From the NCBI GenBank assembly GCA_000143165.1, contig CP002084.1, forward strand, positions 992,001-1,056,000: DNA of 64,000 nucleotides. The letters are read 5' to 3'. A program made the position numbers and the translations under genes. Source of the stretch: Dehalogenimonas lykanthroporepellens BL-DC-9 (GTDB lineage: Bacteria; Chloroflexota; Dehalococcoidia; Dehalococcoidales; Dehalococcoidaceae). A model generated the notes under the pieces. That model had not been told where the DNA came from, searched no databases, and was given only the letters and a program-made list of their open reading frames with translations. Within the stretch, counting starts at the first letter, position 1; each line of letters begins with the position of its first letter. Below are positions 15,290 to 25,515 of this stretch, in pieces.

Positions 15290-16663
15290 TCACAGAAGCC
15301 ACATGATGATTACCAGCAGAACGGCCGCTACCGGCAGATAACGGCCGAGAGTGATTATCCAGTCGGCGGAAAAGACCATCGGCCCCAGCTTTTTATCAGG
15401 TGAGTTGATGGATTCGATAAGGCTTTTTCGGGGCAACAGCCAGGTAATGAAGGCCGCCCCGGCGATGCCGGCTACTACGATCACCCCGGAACCGGTAAGC
15501 TGATCCACCACGTCCAGAAAGGGCTTGCCGCCGATGGATAATTCGAGTGGCGTAAAGCTCAAAGCCGACGGTATGCCCAGAACAGTCACCAGAACCACCA
15601 CAACCAGAGCGGCTTTCCGTTTGGTCATATGGAATTCATCCTGCAACGGAGCCATGGCCACCGCGATACCGCCCACGCATGAAGTGAAGGCCGCCAAAGC
15701 CAGCAAAACGTAAAAAGCAATCCCGATAAAAAACCCGCCGGAAATTTCCGGGAACAGATTGGGCAGTGCCGTGAAAGAAAGCTGACTGCCCGCATCGGGC
15801 GCGATACCGAAAGTAAAAACAATGGGAAACATCATCAGTCCGGCCATGATGGATATGCCGGCGTTGGTCAAGGCAACGGCGGCGGACGTATTAATGATGT
15901 TGAATTTCCGGGGTACGTAACTACCGTAGGCGATAAGAAAGCCCATGCCCACCGCCAGTGAATAAAACGCCTGACCCGCCGCCATCTGCCAGGTGCGGAT
16001 ATCCAGGAACCGGTCCAGTTCGAAATTGAAATAAAACTCTCTCGCCTGACTGCCGCCGGACAGAGTCTGGGTGTAAACGGCCAGCCCGCCGATGATCAAC
16101 ACCAGAAGCGGGAGCAGGAACCGGCTCATCTGCTCCAGCCCCTGAAGGCCTTTGGACAGTATCCAGAAAGTGGGCACGGCGATAATCAGAAGAAGCCACA
16201 ACGACGCGTATCCGGAGGTAAATTCCTCGAACGATTTCAGGTCCCCCCTGACGGCATCAACAGCATAGCCCAGCGTCCAACCGCTGATTACCAGGTAATA
16301 ACTCATGATGGCTATGGTAATCAGAATCAGAAAACGACCGAACCAGGGCCCCCATCGGGCGTTGACTTTCCGAAAGGTGCCGATAGGGCCTCGTCCAGCC
16401 AGCTTGCCCGCCGAGGCTTCGATCACATACAGCGGCAAGCCCATCGTCAGCATACAGATGACATAGACCGCCACGAAGGTGCCGCCGCCGTTTTCGCCGA
16501 CCATGTAGGGGAACCGCCACAGATTGCCCAGGCCGACGACCCCGGCTACCGAGGCCAGGATATACGCCTTTTGAGACGTCCAGACCGAGCGCGGTGGTAC
16601 GATATCGGCAACCGGGTCATCGCCGGTAGACATTACGGATTGGTGTCGCTTGAAAAATTTCAT
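15290..16663 (-). CDS. sodium-dependent transporter (NSS/SLC6 family)
   Basis: LeuT-like Na+:amino-acid symporter of 457 residues with about 11-12 transmembrane helices. The start of helix 1, VAGVVGLGNLWRFPYMVGENGGGTFVAVY, is the family hallmark containing the unwound substrate and Na+ site; the helix-6 region AFYSLAVGMGFLIAYGSY is also typical. A cytosolic N-terminal tail of about 30 residues precedes helix 1. The substrate (an amino acid or related amine) is not predictable. It is monocistronic between two convergent/divergent neighbours. Confidence 0.93.
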   Translation of the reverse strand: MKFFKRHQSVMSTGDDPVADIVPPRSVWTSQKAYILASVAGVVGLGNLWRFPYMVGENGGGTFVAVYVICMLTMGLPLYVIEASAGKLAGRGPIGTFRKVNARWGPWFGRFLILITIAIMSYYLVISGWTLGYAVDAVRGDLKSFEEFTSGYASLWLLLIIAVPTFWILSKGLQGLEQMSRFLLPLLVLIIGGLAVYTQTLSGGSQAREFYFNFELDRFLDIRTWQMAAGQAFYSLAVGMGFLIAYGSYVPRKFNIINTSAAVALTNAGISIMAGLMMFPIVFTFGIAPDAGSQLSFTALPNLFPEISGGFFIGIAFYVLLALAAFTSCVGGIAVAMAPLQDEFHMTKRKAALVVVVLVTVLGIPSALSFTPLELSIGGKPFLDVVDQLTGSGVIVVAGIAGAAFITWLLPRKSLIESINSPDKKLGPMVFSADWIITLGRYLPVAAVLLVIIMWLL

Positions 16664-16819
16664 ACTGGTATTTGTCTCGTTTCTTCCCCGCAGTCAACAG
16701 ATAATATTGATTCAAACATGCCGAAGGCTCACCCGAATTCAGGTCATTGTATAATCTTGAACAGTGCCGGTTCAATGAAAATGAGGGCTTCAAGACCTGG
16801 CGGCGCCCCGATCCGGCTG

Positions 16820-16848
16820 TTTAACTGCCGCAGGAAATCGGGTATTAT
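16820..16848 (+). promoter_or_regulatory. promoter of the DUF502 gene
   Basis: TTTAAC (16820-16825), 17-base spacer, TATTAT (16843-16848). Nine bases remain before the ATG at 16858 and there is no ribosome site, so the transcript is probably leaderless. Confidence 0.5.
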
Positions 16849-16857
16849 TAGAAGATA

Positions 16858-17601
16858 ATGTCCAAACAAGACATCGCCTCACCCGACCCGGTTGAAAAGA
16901 CAGACTCGCGCCAGCCCTGGCTGGTGCGCAACATGCGCCGTAATTTCATCACCGGCCTGCTGGTTACCATTCCCGCGGCGCTGGTCATACTGGCCCTCCT
17001 GTGGTTCTTCAACACCATTGACAACATCCTCCAGCCTATCATCCGGACGATATTCGACCATCGAATAACAGGGTTGGGATTTCTCATCACTATCATTCTC
17101 ATCTACCTGGCCGGCATCCTGGCTTCCAACATTGTCGGCAAGCGTCTCATCCAGTTCACCGAAGCCGTCGTCGACCGCCTGCCGATTTCCCGCCAGATAT
17201 ACAACGCCGCCAAACAGGCCTTGACTTCCATATCAGGGCTCAACAAGAATCGAGCCGCTTTTCGTGAAGTGGTCATGGTAGAGTTTCCCCGCCGGGGAAT
17301 GTGGACGGTGGCCTTCATCACCAACGAACTTCATGACTCAGCTGGCAACAAACTGATTTCCATTTATGTGCCGACCGCTCCGGTGCCGACTTCGGGCTAT
17401 TTTGCCCTGGTGGCAGAAGAGGAAATCAGACGGACGGATATATCGGTGGACGCGGCAATGAAGATGGTCATTTCCTCCGGCATCGTCTCAACGGAAGACA
17501 TCGGTGTCAACCTGACCGGTATGCTTCTACACGATCAGCAACCCAGCGATCAGAACCACAGCTCCGATCACCAGGGTAATCCAGCCACCGGTACGCAGTG
17601 A
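16858..17601 (+). CDS. DUF502 membrane protein
   Basis: Membrane protein of 247 residues of the DUF502 family (function unknown). Two transmembrane helices lie at about 27-52 (FITGLLVTIPAALVILALLWFF) and 65-90 (GLGFLITIILIYLAGILASNIVG). The family motif RLPISRQIYNAAKQ and the later VEFPRRGMWTVAFITNE and FVPTAPVPTSGY-like stretch (YVPTAPVPTSGY) are present. The last 25 codons are antisense to a small convergent membrane-protein gene, so the hydrophilic C-terminal tail may be an accident of that overlap. Confidence 0.9.
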   Translation: MSKQDIASPDPVEKTDSRQPWLVRNMRRNFITGLLVTIPAALVILALLWFFNTIDNILQPIIRTIFDHRITGLGFLITIILIYLAGILASNIVGKRLIQFTEAVVDRLPISRQIYNAAKQALTSISGLNKNRAAFREVVMVEFPRRGMWTVAFITNELHDSAGNKLISIYVPTAPVPTSGYFALVAEEEIRRTDISVDAAMKMVISSGIVSTEDIGVNLTGMLLHDQQPSDQNHSSDHQGNPATGTQ

Positions 17602-17772
17602 GCCAGGTTCGGCCCGTTCCGGATTATGAGTGACGAACTCCCGCAGGTCACGTTTCCCGGACAGGGCGTCATAGTAGTCCTTTTCCTCACGGGAACCGAT
17701 TAACAGCATCACCAGCCCGGCCAGCAGAAAAAAGCCGCCCAGCGCCAGTATAGCCCCGGTTTCTCCTGACAT
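17527..17772 (-). CDS. small two-helix membrane protein
   Basis: Predicted 81-residue protein with two transmembrane helices (about 5-27 and 58-80) joined by a charged loop (SREEKDYYDALSGKRDLREFVTHNPERAEP). The ATG at 17772 has a near-perfect GGAGG six bases upstream, which decides the start against longer in-frame versions. The gene overlaps the 3' end of the DUF502 gene tail to tail by 75 bases. No family was recognised. Confidence 0.7.
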   Translation of the reverse strand: MSGETGAILALGGFFLLAGLVMLLIGSREEKDYYDALSGKRDLREFVTHNPERAEPGSLRTGGWITLVIGAVVLIAGLLIV

Positions 17773-17865
17773 GGGAAACCTCCTTCGCCCCATTATCGTT
17801 CCCGGCCGAATTATAGTTTTTCCCCTGGCCCATAGCAAGGAGTTTAATCCCGATCCCATCTGTAG

Positions 17866-18350
17866 GGGCCGGGCTCAGACCGGCCCGCCCCGAGAAACCG
17901 AACACCGACAGTTGAATCCTGTCAGCTTCGTTCTTCCACGTCTCTGCGAGCGGCGCCGTCCGCGAAGCAGTCCCGGTACCCCATCCCCAATCGTCGTTAC
18001 GAAGGCGCGTCAGCGCCTGTGTCAATCTCGGTACCCATAGCTGAAAGCTGTCTGCTGTTAGCTTCGTTCTTCCCCGTCTCTGCGAGCGGCACCGTCCGCG
18101 AAGCAGTCCCGGTACCCCATCCCCAATCGTCGTTGTGAAGGCGCGAAGCGCCTGTGGTAATCTCGGTACCCATAGCTGACAGCTATAAATACCGCGTCGT
18201 TGCGAGTCTGTGGCGAAGCAATCTCGGTACCCCGGTCCCCGTTTCGGTCATTTAATATTGTTGTTTCGATATTGTTTGTAATTTGGTATTTGAGATATGG
18301 AATTTCCCGTATATTGGCAGTATTTACCACTTGCTATTAGACATTAGAAT
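17866..18350. repeat. REP-like repeat cluster with 136-bp tandem duplication
   Basis: The stretch between the small membrane protein and the lipoprotein gene has no gene. It holds a 7-bp hairpin (17866-17886, GGGCCGG with CCGGCCC), then two copies of a 136-bp unit (17924-18059 and 18060-18190) and a partial third (18191-18232). Each carries the motif CGAAGCA..CTCGGTACCC. From 18233 to about 18350 there is an AT-rich block related (reverse orientation) to the blocks at 43850-43905 and 47680-47735. Confidence 0.8.
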
Positions 18351-18496
18351 TTCCCGGCTGACTGCTGACAGCTACCCCTCAAAACCCGTAACTCGACCCC
18401 CTCAGCCTCTTGCCCTCATTCCGATCACGCATCCCCAGGACCACTGCCACGAATAACACGCATATAAACAGACCGTAATACTTACGCCATCCCATC

Positions 18497-19585
18497 TTAT
18501 GCCCCCGGCGGCGGTATCTGAATCACTCCGCCCATGGTGGCGTTGCCGTCTGCGGTGATGGTGTACTTATTCTGAGTCGATTCCGTCAGATAGGTGCCCG
18601 GGTCATTGGCGCCCCCGACCTTGCCGCCGGCGGGGATGATTTCGTTGGTATAAGTCACCACCGTGCCTCCCCCTTCGGTCAGCGCCTGAATGGTGGCTAT
18701 CTGTACCGTCAGCAGTTCGTCGTTGAACATCGGGTCGTCCTGGGACGGGTCATAGTAAAACATATCGGTCACATCTTCGGCGTCCTCAGCCGCCTCCGGC
18801 AGGATAATATTCACCGGCTGGCCGATATTGCTGAAAGTCGTCGTCTGTGTCTGGTTCATGGTCACACCGCCGGCAACGGCGCTCCAGTCGATATCCAGGC
18901 TTACCGGAAGGAAAGTAACTGCATCTATCAGGATGATGACTTCCACCTCGTCTAACTGCATCTGGTCGGGATCTTCCATCATCTGAGCTATCTGTTCATC
19001 GGTCGCTCCCAGGAATTCGGCGAACTGCTCCATGGTAACCGTCACTTCCAGACGGTATCTGCCGTCCGCGTCATCGATGGTTACCGATTCTTCACCGATG
19101 TCCTCGAACAAAAGCCCGATCTGACCGGCCTGGTCGTATGACCGCCACATCTGCTCATAATCTTCCGTTTTCAGCGTCACCTTCTGCCACACCCCCGGTA
19201 TCCCGGAGCCTTCACGCTCGGAAAACATGTACATGGTATCGCCGATGACATACATTTCGCTGGATGTCGTACCGAATGCCGGTAACGACATCTCGCTGAC
19301 CATGTTCAAATACAGTTTTTCCCCGCCGGCATCCACCACCGCCGAGGCATCCATGGTGGTCACGTCCGGCTCCCGGTCGTCGGCGGTAATCGTCGCCGTC
19401 ATCTGGATTTCGTATTCGTAGGTGTTCATCCCGGCTGACGCTTCCAGCATCAAAGCCAGTATCTCCGCATTAGTCGGTTCCGATTCGACTTCAAGGTCAT
19501 CCTTATCCGATGCACAACCAGCCAGCATCCCCGCAGTCAGCACCATACTCAGCAATACTGTTGCAAACAATCTAAACCATTTCAT
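18497..19585 (-). CDS. DUF6612-like lipoprotein
   Basis: Secreted lipoprotein of 362 residues. Signal peptide (1-25) ends in lipobox LAGC. The mature part opens with an acidic linker and continues with a LolA/LppX-like fold suggested by NAEILALMLEASAGMNTYEYEIQMTATI and MYVIGDTMYMFS, as in DUF6612 proteins. The ATG at 19585 is chosen because a GGAGG precedes it by six bases; upstream codons lack one. Such proteins are thought to hold lipids or hydrophobic ligands at the membrane face, but no function is proven. Downstream and upstream lie repeat-rich intergenic DNA. Confidence 0.8.
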   Translation of the reverse strand: MKWFRLFATVLLSMVLTAGMLAGCASDKDDLEVESEPTNAEILALMLEASAGMNTYEYEIQMTATITADDREPDVTTMDASAVVDAGGEKLYLNMVSEMSLPAFGTTSSEMYVIGDTMYMFSEREGSGIPGVWQKVTLKTEDYEQMWRSYDQAGQIGLLFEDIGEESVTIDDADGRYRLEVTVTMEQFAEFLGATDEQIAQMMEDPDQMQLDEVEVIILIDAVTFLPVSLDIDWSAVAGGVTMNQTQTTTFSNIGQPVNIILPEAAEDAEDVTDMFYYDPSQDDPMFNDELLTVQIATIQALTEGGGTVVTYTNEIIPAGGKVGGANDPGTYLTESTQNKYTITADGNATMGGVIQIPPPGA

Positions 19586-19751
19586 CACTTGCCTCCGTAA
19601 AATTTTCAATCCGCTCCGGGAGCGTCTGAGAGAGTATAACACCCCAACATGAACGCCAGATGAACGGGGAGGGGTAAAATAATAAGAATTTACTTATTTA
19701 TTATTGCGGGATAATGATTCTGGCAGTCATCCGGAAATTAAATACCAACTG

Positions 19752-20204
19752 CTATCTCCATCCGGTCCTGACACCGGTGGTGATGAGCCTCGTTGCCGCC
19801 GGGAGCATATACATTACCGCTCCCAGGTAAAAGACAGCTATAATCCACGGCTCAATATCCAAATGCCCGCCGAAGTATACTAATGAGCGCTGTCCAACGA
19901 GAGCAATCCCGAAAACCAGGGCAAAGGCACTGCCGTTCAGCGGTGATTTGAAGGCTAAAATCGCCATGTAGCTCAGCAACAGGACAAAAAGGACGCTCGA
20001 AATAATCCAACCCTCACCCATCATCATTCCGCTGACAAACATGATCAGGTTCCCGGTCAGCATTACCGGAAATATCTTATTACGGACAGCCGCCTGCCAG
20101 TCCTGACTCTTCACCTTGGCGTGCCTGTTCAGATAAACAATGACAGCCAGATGAATGGCGATGATTAAAAGGATGATTACCAACTCAACTATGCCGAACC
20201 GCAT
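19752..20204 (-). CDS. predicted membrane protein, four helices
   Basis: 150-residue integral membrane protein with about four to five hydrophobic helices (IVELVIILLIIAIHLAVIVYL, then IFPVMLTGNLIMFVSGMMMG, SVLFVLLLSYMAILAF, ALVFGIALVG, IIAVFYLGAVMYMLPAA). A GGAGA seven bases before ATG 20204 favours this start over ATG 20222. It is the third gene of a minus-strand run of small membrane proteins whose first gene was cut by the IS256 element. No family recognised. Confidence 0.7.
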   Translation of the reverse strand: MRFGIVELVIILLIIAIHLAVIVYLNRHAKVKSQDWQAAVRNKIFPVMLTGNLIMFVSGMMMGEGWIISSVLFVLLLSYMAILAFKSPLNGSAFALVFGIALVGQRSLVYFGGHLDIEPWIIAVFYLGAVMYMLPAATRLITTGVRTGWR

Positions 20205-20312
20205 TGCCTGATCTCCAGCCATTTATCCGTATTGTACCACCCGAAGATGAATGGGAGATGAATAAAAATCCTTTCAGCGACTTTTTCTATATCAAACTTC
20301 CGGTAACGGGTA

Positions 20313-20546
20313 TTATTTTCCCTGTTTATACCCCCGGATCACGTACCTTACCAGAGCATAGAGAATTAATCCGATACCCGCTGTATTGAGAATAATAATG
20401 ACTGGTGTCAACAATGGGTGATTGAAGAGTATCTCGGTGCCGTCATCAAAACCGGACAAACCAAAAACGGTCATACCAATAGTCATTGTTGTTAATAACA
20501 AGACGGATCCGGTTATCCAAATCGTATTTATAGTTGATCGCTTCAT
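20313..20546 (-). CDS. small two-helix membrane protein
   Basis: 77-residue protein with two hydrophobic helices (TIWITGSVLLLTTMTIGMTVF and LLTPVIIILNTAGIGLILYAL) and a basic C-terminal tail (RYVIRGYKQGK). The ATG overlaps the stop of the truncated upstream gene (ATGA), which indicates former translational coupling. With that partner lost its translation may now be weak, since only a weak GAG precedes the start. Possible bacteriocin-immunity or transporter-associated role is speculative. Confidence 0.6.
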   Translation of the reverse strand: MKRSTINTIWITGSVLLLTTMTIGMTVFGLSGFDDGTEILFNHPLLTPVIIILNTAGIGLILYALVRYVIRGYKQGK

Positions 20547-20651
20547 GATCTCAACGTTTTCATATACCAAACCGAAAATAAGATGATCATGCCGGGAATC
20601 AACAGCAATCCCGCGATTAGCATAATCAACGGATTAGTAGAATCCCAATAC
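20543..20651 (-). pseudogene. 3' remnant of a small membrane-protein gene cut by IS256
   Basis: A minus-strand frame running out of the IS end encodes about 36 residues (TTYWDSTNPLIMLIAGLLLI and onward, ending KTLRS) with one clear transmembrane helix. Its stop overlaps the ATG of the next gene. The upstream part is missing, replaced by the transposon. The exact junction depends on where the IS terminal repeat begins. Confidence 0.5.
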
Positions 20652-21994
20652 GTGGTGTAAATTCCTGGAGTTGAAAAAGCAGGCCATTGTGTGGTTTCTT
20701 GAAAGAAAGTAACAACACAAACTTTCAGGAGGTAACCACGACAATGGCCAAAGACAGGATGACACTTTTGGAATTGCTACGCAAGTCAGGAAGTGACAGC
20801 GAGCTTGATTTTCTAAAAGAAGGGGTGAAAATGCTGGCCGAAGCGGTCATGGAGCTTGAGGTTAAGCAGAAGACCGGAGCTGAGAAACATGAGCGCAGTA
20901 ACGGTCGTTTAACCTACCGTAACGGCTACCGGGGGCGTATCTGGGACACCCGGGCCGGCACGATACCCTTGGCGATTCCCCGGTTGCGGGACGGCAGTTA
21001 TTTCCCCAGCTTGCTCGAGCCCCGGCGCCGGGCGGAACAAGCCTTGCTGGCGGTAATCCAGGAAGCCTATGTATTGGGCATCAGCACCCGCAAGGTGGAA
21101 TCTCTGGTTCAGTCACTGGGGCTTAACGGGGTCAGTAAGAGCGAGGTATCGCGAATATGCGGGGCTCTGGACGATGAAGTGGAACGATGGCGCCACCGGC
21201 CTTTGTTATGGCGTTATCCCTATCTGTGGCTGGATGCGACCTACGTCAAGGTCAGGGATTCAGGGCGGGTGGTCAGTCAGGCGGTAATTATCGCCTACGG
21301 AGTCCGTGAAACCGGAGAACGCGAGATCATCGGGCTTGAGGTCGGCCCCAGTGAAGACGGTGTATTCTGGAAAGAGTTTCTGCGGGGGTTGGTCAGCCGT
21401 GGTTTGAGCGGGGTGATGCTGGTAATCAGTGATGCTCATCTGGGACTGAAGGAAGCCATCAGCACGGTACTCACCGGGGTATCGTGGCAACGCTGCCGGG
21501 TGCACTTCATGCGCAATGCGCTGGCCAGAGTGCCGCGGGGCGCCCAGGCTATGGTATCTGCCGCTATCCGGACCATCTTCGCTCAACCTGACCGCGACAG
21601 CGCTTACAGCCAGCTCCGCCGGGTAGCCGATAACCTCAGACTCCGATTCGGTCCTGTGGCCGACCAATTGGAAGAGGCAGAACCGGATATCCTGGCCTAT
21701 ACCGCCTTCCCCCGGGAACACTGGCGGCAACTGTACTCTACCAATCCCCTGGAGAGACTGAACAAGGAAATCAAGCGCCGCAGTAATGTGGTCGGCATCT
21801 TTCCCAACAGCCAATCGGTAATCAGGCTGATTGGGGCGGTGTTAATGGAACAGCAGGACGAGTGGGAGGTCGGACGACGCTACTTTTCTTTGGATTCGAT
21901 GAAGAAAACGCTGGAAGGGGCGCAGGAGGAACCCCTGATCATGGCTTTACCAGCTTGATTATTCGGGAAACCACCAATGATGAATTTACACCAC
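20652..21994 (+). mobile_element. IS256-family insertion sequence
   Basis: About 1.34 kb element. A 13-bp inverted repeat GTGGTGTAAATTC is found at 20652-20664 and, inverted, at 21982-21994, with further similarity inward (TGGTTTC). No direct repeat of the flanks was found at these boundaries: the left flank is CCCAATAC and the right flank TTGACGGG. Either the true ends lie a few bases outside (a TCCC is shared) or the flanks were rearranged after insertion. Confidence 0.85.
20744..21958 (+). CDS. IS256-family (mutator-type) transposase
   Basis: Full-length DDE transposase of 404 residues. Recognisable segments: YRNGYRGRIWDTRAGTIPLAIPRLR, WLDATYVKVRDSG (first catalytic Asp), VISDAHLGLKEA (second Asp), CRVHFMRNAL, and YSTNPLERLNKEIKRRSNVVGIFPN with the catalytic Glu. 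The ATG at 20744 is preceded by AGGAGG at 11 bases. No frameshift or stop interrupts it, so the element may be active. Confidence 0.95.
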   Translation: MAKDRMTLLELLRKSGSDSELDFLKEGVKMLAEAVMELEVKQKTGAEKHERSNGRLTYRNGYRGRIWDTRAGTIPLAIPRLRDGSYFPSLLEPRRRAEQALLAVIQEAYVLGISTRKVESLVQSLGLNGVSKSEVSRICGALDDEVERWRHRPLLWRYPYLWLDATYVKVRDSGRVVSQAVIIAYGVRETGEREIIGLEVGPSEDGVFWKEFLRGLVSRGLSGVMLVISDAHLGLKEAISTVLTGVSWQRCRVHFMRNALARVPRGAQAMVSAAIRTIFAQPDRDSAYSQLRRVADNLRLRFGPVADQLEEAEPDILAYTAFPREHWRQLYSTNPLERLNKEIKRRSNVVGIFPNSQSVIRLIGAVLMEQQDEWEVGRRYFSLDSMKKTLEGAQEEPLIMALPA

Positions 21995-22011
21995 TTGACG
22001 GGACACTACCA

Positions 22012-22620
22012 ACATATATATGCCTTTAAATATAATGACTGTAACAACACTGGCGTGGCATGCCGGGAAACTTTACCGGATTGAATCGGATTGTTTCGTT
22101 GACTCTTTGCTACGTTTGAGGCATCTTTTTTCAAAGCTGAAAATAGGGTATTCGTTTCCTTCGATTTTATCAGCAAAACGAATCAATCACGATGCCCCTA
22201 AATAGCTGGCCGCCATAAATACCCCGTTTCTACGATTCGGCCACAGGCCGCGAAGCAATCTAGGTACCCCGGTCACAGCAATCATTTCACGTCTTTACGA
22301 GGCCGCTGATAAGTGCCGTGGTAATCTCGTTTATATAACCGCACCCCGCAACATCGAAGAAGGATAATCAGCATACTGGTAACTGAAAACTGTGAACTGT
22401 CAACTACCTCCGTCCTTGAAGGACGGTTACGTTCAGAGCATTCACCGACAAAGCTAAAAAGGTATTCGTTTCCTTCGATTTTAGTCAAAAGCGAAAAACC
22501 CCCGGTTCAGGCTACCTGCCGTTGGCAAACAGCCGGCCTATCGATATCCGAATACCGCCTTATCGACTGACAACTGACTGCTGAAAGCTGATGGCTTATA
22601 GCTCGAATTCGTTAGCGGCG
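22012..22620. repeat. mosaic repeat region between IS256 and rpsB
   Basis: No gene is supported here. 22012-22188 is an inverted, near-identical copy of 39940-40100. ATTCGTTTCCTTCG occurs at 22151-22164 and 22464-22477 (and inverted at 39532-39545 and 39955-39968). A REP-like palindrome CGGCCACAGGCCG lies at 22238-22250 next to CGAAGCAATCTAGGTACCCC. A hairpin CCGTCC-TTGAA-GGACGG lies near 22410-22427. Short CTGAAAGCTGA-type strings occur around 22570. A 61-codon ORF in the first block is judged non-coding. Confidence 0.75.
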
Positions 22621-22636
22621 CCTGCTGGCATTGTGT

Positions 22637-22642
22637 TATAAT
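22637..22642 (+). promoter_or_regulatory. extended -10 box of the rpsB operon
   Basis: TGTTATAAT, that is a TATAAT with an upstream TGn extension; a poor TTAGCG lies about 19 bases further up. It gives a leader of about 50 bases before the TTG at 22701. Confidence 0.5.
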
Positions 22643-22700
22643 CCTGTGTTATACTTCCAAATTGGCTAAATACACGTGCCTGAATATAGGAGGAGTTCAC

Positions 22701-23474
22701 TTGCCGACGACAACGACCAATATCAAAGAATTACTGGAATCCGGGGCGCACTTCGGTCATCAGACCAGCCGCTGGCACCCCAAAATGAAGAAATATATCT
22801 TCACCAAGCGCAATGACATCCACATCATCGACCTGGACAAGACAGTAGTGATGCTGGACAAGGCGCTTGACTTTATCGAACAGGTCGTTGCCGAAGGCGG
22901 TAAGATACTGGTTGTCGGTACCAAGAAACAGGCCCAGGAAATCGTCGCCGATGAAAGCAAGCGCGGCGGCATGTACTATATCAATCAGCGCTGGATCGGC
23001 GGCATCCTCACCAACTTCGCCGCCATTCAGAACCGCATAGATTACCTGGTGCGTCTGGAAGACCAGCACGCCCGGGGTGAACTGGCCCGCCTGCCCAAGA
23101 AGGAACAGCTCAAGCTGGCCAAAGAGATGCTTCGCCTGAACAAGATGATGGGCGGTTTCAAGGAAATGACCGCTCTGCCCGACGTCATTTTCATCGTCGA
23201 TCCCACCAAGGAAAAAATCGCTCTGGCCGAAGCTCAGCGCATGGGCATCCCGGTCGTGGCCATCGTGGACACCAACTGCAACCCCGACGGCATCGACTAC
23301 CCCATTCCGGCCAACGACGACGCCATGCGGGCCATCAAGCTCGTTCTGAGCAAGGTGGCCGACACCGTTCTGTCAGCCAACGAACAGCTTACCAAGTTCG
23401 AGGTGGAGCAGGTGGAAACCATCGTGGTCGATGAAGATGAGGCATCAGAAGCGGCCGGAGAATCGGACGAGTAA
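22701..23474 (+). CDS. rpsB: 30S ribosomal protein S2
   Basis: Ribosomal protein S2, 257 residues, full length. Characteristic segments: LLESGAHFGHQTSRWHPKMKKYIF, IHIIDLDKT, GTKKQAQEIV, YINQRWIGGILTNF and PVVAIVDTNCNPDGIDYPIPANDDA. A TTG start at 22701 is chosen because AGGAGG lies eight bases upstream and the conserved N-terminus (TNIKELLESG) follows; an earlier TTG at 22662 lacks a site. It heads the rpsB-tsf-pyrH-frr operon. The C-terminus carries an acidic tail. Confidence 0.96.
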   Translation: MPTTTTNIKELLESGAHFGHQTSRWHPKMKKYIFTKRNDIHIIDLDKTVVMLDKALDFIEQVVAEGGKILVVGTKKQAQEIVADESKRGGMYYINQRWIGGILTNFAAIQNRIDYLVRLEDQHARGELARLPKKEQLKLAKEMLRLNKMMGGFKEMTALPDVIFIVDPTKEKIALAEAQRMGIPVVAIVDTNCNPDGIDYPIPANDDAMRAIKLVLSKVADTVLSANEQLTKFEVEQVETIVVDEDEASEAAGESDE

Positions 23475-23519
23475 TAGCCCCGGGTCGTCAATCATCAGTA
23501 TTATTAAGAGGTTAGTGAA

Positions 23520-24023
23520 TTGCAGATTTCAGCCGAAACAGTCAAGGAATTACGTGATAAATGCGGCGCCGGCGTCATGGACTGCCGGAACGCTTTGATA
23601 GAAGCCGAAGGCAACGTCGACAAAGCTTTCGAAGCCCTTCAGGCCAAGGGTTTCCAGAAGGCGGCCAAGAAGGCCGAGCGGGTCACCGGCCAGGGTGTCA
23701 TTGAGGCTTACGTTCATACCGGCGGCCGGGTCGGTGCTATTATTGAGCTCAACTGCGAAACCGACTTTGTTGCCCGCACCGATGAATTCAAGCAACTGGC
23801 CCATGACGTAGCCATGCAGGTAGCGGCCATGTGCCCGGTGTACCTGTCCGATGACGAGCGACCGGAGGATTGCGAGGAAGAGGCTTCCTCGGTCTGCCTG
23901 CTGTCCCAGCCCTTCATCAAGGACCCGTCCAAGTCGATCTCCGACCTGATTACCGAGGTTATCGCCCGCACCGGCGAAAACATCCGGTTGAAGCGGTTCG
24001 CTCGTTTCGAACTCGGCGGCTAG
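23520..24023 (+). CDS. tsf: elongation factor Ts (short form)
   Basis: Nucleotide-exchange factor for EF-Tu, only 167 residues against about 280 in E. coli. The N-terminal UBA domain (ELRDKCGAGVMDCRNALIEAEGNVDKAFEALQAKG) and the core TDFVARTDEFKQLAHDVAMQ motif are intact; one of the duplicated core subdomains is missing, as in the short EF-Ts of several bacterial lineages. A TTG start follows an AGAGG site. The gene lies 45 bases behind rpsB. Confidence 0.94.
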   Translation: MQISAETVKELRDKCGAGVMDCRNALIEAEGNVDKAFEALQAKGFQKAAKKAERVTGQGVIEAYVHTGGRVGAIIELNCETDFVARTDEFKQLAHDVAMQVAAMCPVYLSDDERPEDCEEEASSVCLLSQPFIKDPSKSISDLITEVIARTGENIRLKRFARFELGG

Positions 24024-24032
24024 AAGCCGTAA

Positions 24033-25456
<1,424 letters not shown>

Positions 25457-25515
25457 ACCCGGCCTGGATAACACAGACTTAATAATGCCTCACTCGGCAC
25501 TTTCGGAGATACTAC

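Noticed and set aside
22020-22205. 61-codon ORF downstream of the IS256 element
   Set aside because: It falls in a dispersed repeat whose other copy (39940-40100) does not keep the same frame, and it lacks a ribosome site.
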